Source: JAZGGS01 sp963714405 (GTDB taxonomy: Bacteria > Bacteroidota > Ignavibacteria > Ignavibacteriales > Ignavibacteriaceae). Taken from it: a stretch of DNA of 64,000 nt. The position numbers and the translations under genes were made by a program. A model generated the notes under the pieces. It worked only from the letters and a program-made list of their open reading frames with translations. It had not been told where the DNA came from and searched no databases. Shown here piece by piece: positions 61,238 through 64,000 of this stretch (the first letter of the stretch is position 1; every line of letters starts with the position of its first letter). The stretch is from NCBI GenBank assembly GCA_963714405.1, contig CAVQOH010000002.1, positions 1,274,628-1,338,627 of the forward strand, written 5' to 3'.

Positions 61238-64000
61238 ATGAAAAGTTTTTTCAATTTAGTTCTCCTCTCTACTATTCTGTTGTTTAACTCAACAGTACTT
61301 TCTCAGATAAATGATATAACACGACTTCCTGTTCAAAATAAATTTCATATTATAAAAGAATCTGTCCCGCTTTGGATAACAGAAAACGAGATGATGATTT
61401 TTTATGTTTCAACCGGAAATGATACTATTTACTCCACAAAAAGTCTTGATAGGGGAATTAACTGGGTCCGACCAACTGCTGTGCAATTAACGGAGTTACT
61501 TAATTATCAAGAAAAAGTTTACTTAACTGCACTTCGATCAAACTCCGGGAGGATATTTCTTGCATGGTCCATTCGTGGTGATAGTATGAAACTTACATTT
61601 TCTGATGATAATGGAGAGACTTGGGCGATTCCCATTTCTATTTTGGGTGGAAGTTCAGTACCAGGAATTAGTAAAAATTCAGAATATTTAAACTTAACAC
61701 AACTTGAAACAGGACAGTTAGTGCTAAGTTTTACTTCAGGAAGTATCTGGGCATATTATAAAATAAGTTCTGATAATGGAATTACCTGGACTGAGGAAGC
61801 AATTACTTTCCCCGGTGTGGTTCAAAACAATCCTGTTCGTGAATTATCCATTCATTCAATTGATAATAATTGGATGGGTGTATTTTTACCTTGCGAATGG
61901 AGAAGGTATTTATCAGCGAATCAGTACAGATAATGGAACAAGCTGGGGTGATACAGTAAAAATTGTTAGCAGCGGATTAAGATCAGTAAGACCAAGGTTG
62001 TATAAAAGCGAAAACGCAATGCTTTGGCTTATTTTTCAAGTTGAAAATGCAACCGGGTTTGAAAACTATAAACAGGATGATATTTATTTATTAAAATCAG
62101 GTAATAATGGAGCAACATGGATACAGGAGGAAAGATTTACAAAATATATTGGTAACGATAACTGTATTAATATTTCAGGAAGAGGTAATAAAATTCTTCT
62201 ATCATTTGCTTCAGAAAGATTTACAAATTATTACCAGGTTAGTTATGCCATACTTGGTGAAACAGGAGAAGTTTCTACACCACCAAAGATCATTGATATT
62301 TTCAGCCCATATTATAATTATAGTGAACAAATATTTGTAATGAATGCAACTGTTCTAGATGATGATAAAGTTGAAAAAGTTGAAATATCATTTGAAGAAA
62401 ATGAATATACAGAGCTCTTTGATGATGGAATGCATGATGACCAGGATTCTGCTGATAATATTTATGGAAAGAAATTTGATTTTATTGAATCAAGAAATGC
62501 AGATCAATTTACAATGACGGTTAATAACATTCTTTTACCATTTACTAACAATGGTATTCTGGCAGATATCAATTCAATGGTTGTAGCTCCAGCCAAATTA
62601 CATACATACGATATTAATAATTACTCAATGAGTGGAAATGATACTGTTACCTATTATTATGGTTCAGGCGCCAGGTTCGAGGAAGGTACATTTTTGTTTT
62701 CCGGTGGTTTCCTGATGTCTGGTTATGCAATTAATGAAATATGGTCTAACGGTATTGCTTCATTCTCACTTATTGAAGATTATATACCCGGAGAAGTTGG
62801 CAGCGATCCTGAAAGCCCGATGAACATTATTTACTCTGTTTATGATGATGATTTACCTTTTGGTTTTTCGTGGCAAAGCTGGAGAGATGCTGTGACACTT
62901 GGTGCAGAATTTTATGATGGGGATAACGATGGAATTTACAATCCTGTGGATAAAAACTGGAATGGTACATGGGATGAAAATGAAGATATGCCTTTGATGC
63001 TGGGAGAGGTAACAACATTCTGTGTTTATAATGATGGATCTCCTTCAAATTTAAGGCGATGGAATACTGTTGAACCACAAGGAATTGAGATAAGACAAAC
63101 AATTTTTGCATCGAGTTTAGCAGAATTAGAGAATGTTATTTTTATTAAATATTCAATATTAAACACCGGCAGCATAGTTGATGTAATGGATTCAGTTTAC
63201 TTTGGAATTTGGGAAGATGCTGATCTTGGTGACCATACAGATGATGTTGTAGGTTGTGATACAGCGTATCAATCTATGTTTACATATAATAATAATATTG
63301 ATGATGTTTATGGTGAGAACTGCCCTGCATTCTTTACAACTTATTTGCAGGGTCCGATAATTCAAACAAATGAGGCTGCCGATACAGCAAAAACAAATTA
63401 TGGCGAGCAACTTGGTTCAAATTTAATTGCAGGTGCAAAAAATTTAGATATTTCCTCACACGTATTTTATGTAGGTGGCGATCCAAATTTAAATGAACCA
63501 AGTGATAAATTTGAAGCGAGAAACTATCTTCAGGGGAAAGACAGGGTAGGAGAATATCCTGATCCCTGTAATTTTCCCTATTGTGAAGTGCGCGGAGCAG
63601 TAAACTGTAGTGATGTTGATTTTCATTTTTGGGCTTCAGGAGATCCTGTTGAAGATATTGGTTGGTTAAGCAGGATGAACTTAGATCACAGAAACTCGCT
63701 CAATTATGGTCCATTCAAACTGGAAAAAGATAAACCGCAGGAAATCATATTTGCATATATAATTGGAAGAGGAACAGATTACTTCAACTCAATTACAGTT
63801 ACAAGGGAAATTGCGGCAAGAGTTATACAGGAATACGAGAGCAACTTTGCTTCTTTAACATATTCACCACCTCCTGCTCTAAACCCGGTTAACAACTATG
63901 TGCTTTATCAGAACTATCCCAATCCGTTTAATCCTTCTACCACAATAAGATACGAGCTTCCTCAGGATGGTATTGTTACAATTGATATCTATGATATTCT
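61238..64000 (+). CDS. Secreted BNR-repeat T9SS cargo protein, frameshifted and cut by the window edge
   Basis: The first frame (61238-61933) starts ATG behind GGAG, has a signal peptide (SFFNLVLLSTILLFNSTVLS) and BNR/sialidase-like Asp-box repeats (STKSLDRGINWVRP, FSDDNGETWAIP, ISSDNGITWTEE). Dropping one T of the T5 run at 61883-61887 gives GVFYLANGEGIYQRISTDNG and an open frame to the end of the window, with two more repeats (TDNGTSW and SGNNGATW). A long extracellular part and the beginning of a T9SS sorting domain follow (NYPNPFNPST, then TTIRYELPQDG). The protein exceeds 900 residues. A glycosidase activity is not assured, since Asp boxes are only structural. Confidence 0.8.

Noticed and set aside
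1..64000. tRNA, rRNA, CRISPR arrays, transposases and prophage genes
   Set aside because: Intergenic regions were read for tRNA-like arms, regular spaced repeats and terminal inverted repeats, and coding regions for transposase or phage motifs; none was convincing.

Overview
The window is about 64 kb of AT-rich (roughly one third G+C), densely coding chromosomal DNA. It most likely comes from a member of the Ignavibacteria (Ignavibacteriales, the Bacteroidota/Chlorobiota group). Pointers to this lineage are at least four secreted proteins ending in the type IX secretion (T9SS) sorting domain with the motif NYPNPFNPST, an LpxC-FabZ fusion inside an lpxD-lpxC/fabZ-lpxA operon with bamA and two Skp/OmpH chaperones (a diderm with lipid A), and Shine-Dalgarno starts that often use TTG or GTG. 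Several promoters look like the classical TTGACA-N17-TATATT type. No rRNA, tRNA, CRISPR array, IS element or prophage was recognised.

Layout. 0-4.5 kb: a PAS/AAA+/Fis sigma-54 activator with a cysteine-rich PAS domain, then a near-consensus -24/-12 promoter driving a TPR protein and a T9SS-exported octaheme cytochrome c, then a tiny TatA-like ORF with its own terminator. 4.5-11.7 kb: sugar-phosphate and thiol amino-acid enzymes (rpiA, a Cys/Met PLP enzyme, a phosphoglucose isomerase), a PAP2 phosphatase, and a flavoprotein fused to a NapH-like membrane polyferredoxin in which the flavoprotein half looks circularly permuted. 11.7-19.4 kb: an arsenic island, arsR-arsM-arsC-acr3 on the + strand with an operator overlapping its promoter, and an arsS plus peroxidase-like arsenosugar pair on the - strand, with arsS broken by many single-base insertions. 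Between them lie a 2Fe-2S ferredoxin-nucleotidyl cyclase fusion and a frameshifted membrane-anchored protein.

19.4-25 kb: DUF547 protein, DMT exporter, a DUF134 regulator with a NifX-like partner behind a 20-bp palindrome, enolase and a type I glutamine synthetase. 25-32 kb: an exported and surface-protein region (lipoproteins, VCBS-repeat and DUF362 T9SS cargo, an outer-membrane barrel protein). Two + strand genes here, 31276 and 25803, share a striking promoter architecture: TGACA-type boxes repeated every 11 bp and ending at the same distance from a -10 element. 32-43 kb: a second DMT transporter, a sugar-transfer ATP-grasp enzyme, a tdh-kbl-macrodomain operon, fumarase and a secreted pullulanase-type GH13 enzyme.

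43-51 kb: a six-PAS hybrid histidine kinase whose receiver has Glu in place of the phospho-accepting Asp, a lone MlaE-type permease, ilvE, and a LexA operon with two matching 18-bp operators, a WYL-like protein and a nuclease-fold-like protein. 51-60 kb: envelope biogenesis operon (uppS, bamA, two skp/ompH, lpxD, lpxC/fabZ, lpxA, a lipoate ligase-like gene). 60-64 kb: a secreted beta-propeller protein and a frameshifted BNR-repeat T9SS protein running off the right edge.

A recurrent oddity is that six genes (arsS, the 15.9 kb membrane protein, a SnoaL-like lipoprotein, kbl, pulA, the 61.2 kb BNR protein) are interrupted by one or more frameshifts, and nearly all are best explained by a single extra base. 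This could be sequencing or assembly error or real decay, and the sequence alone cannot decide. All functional statements come from reading motifs and remembered family features; no database search was run.
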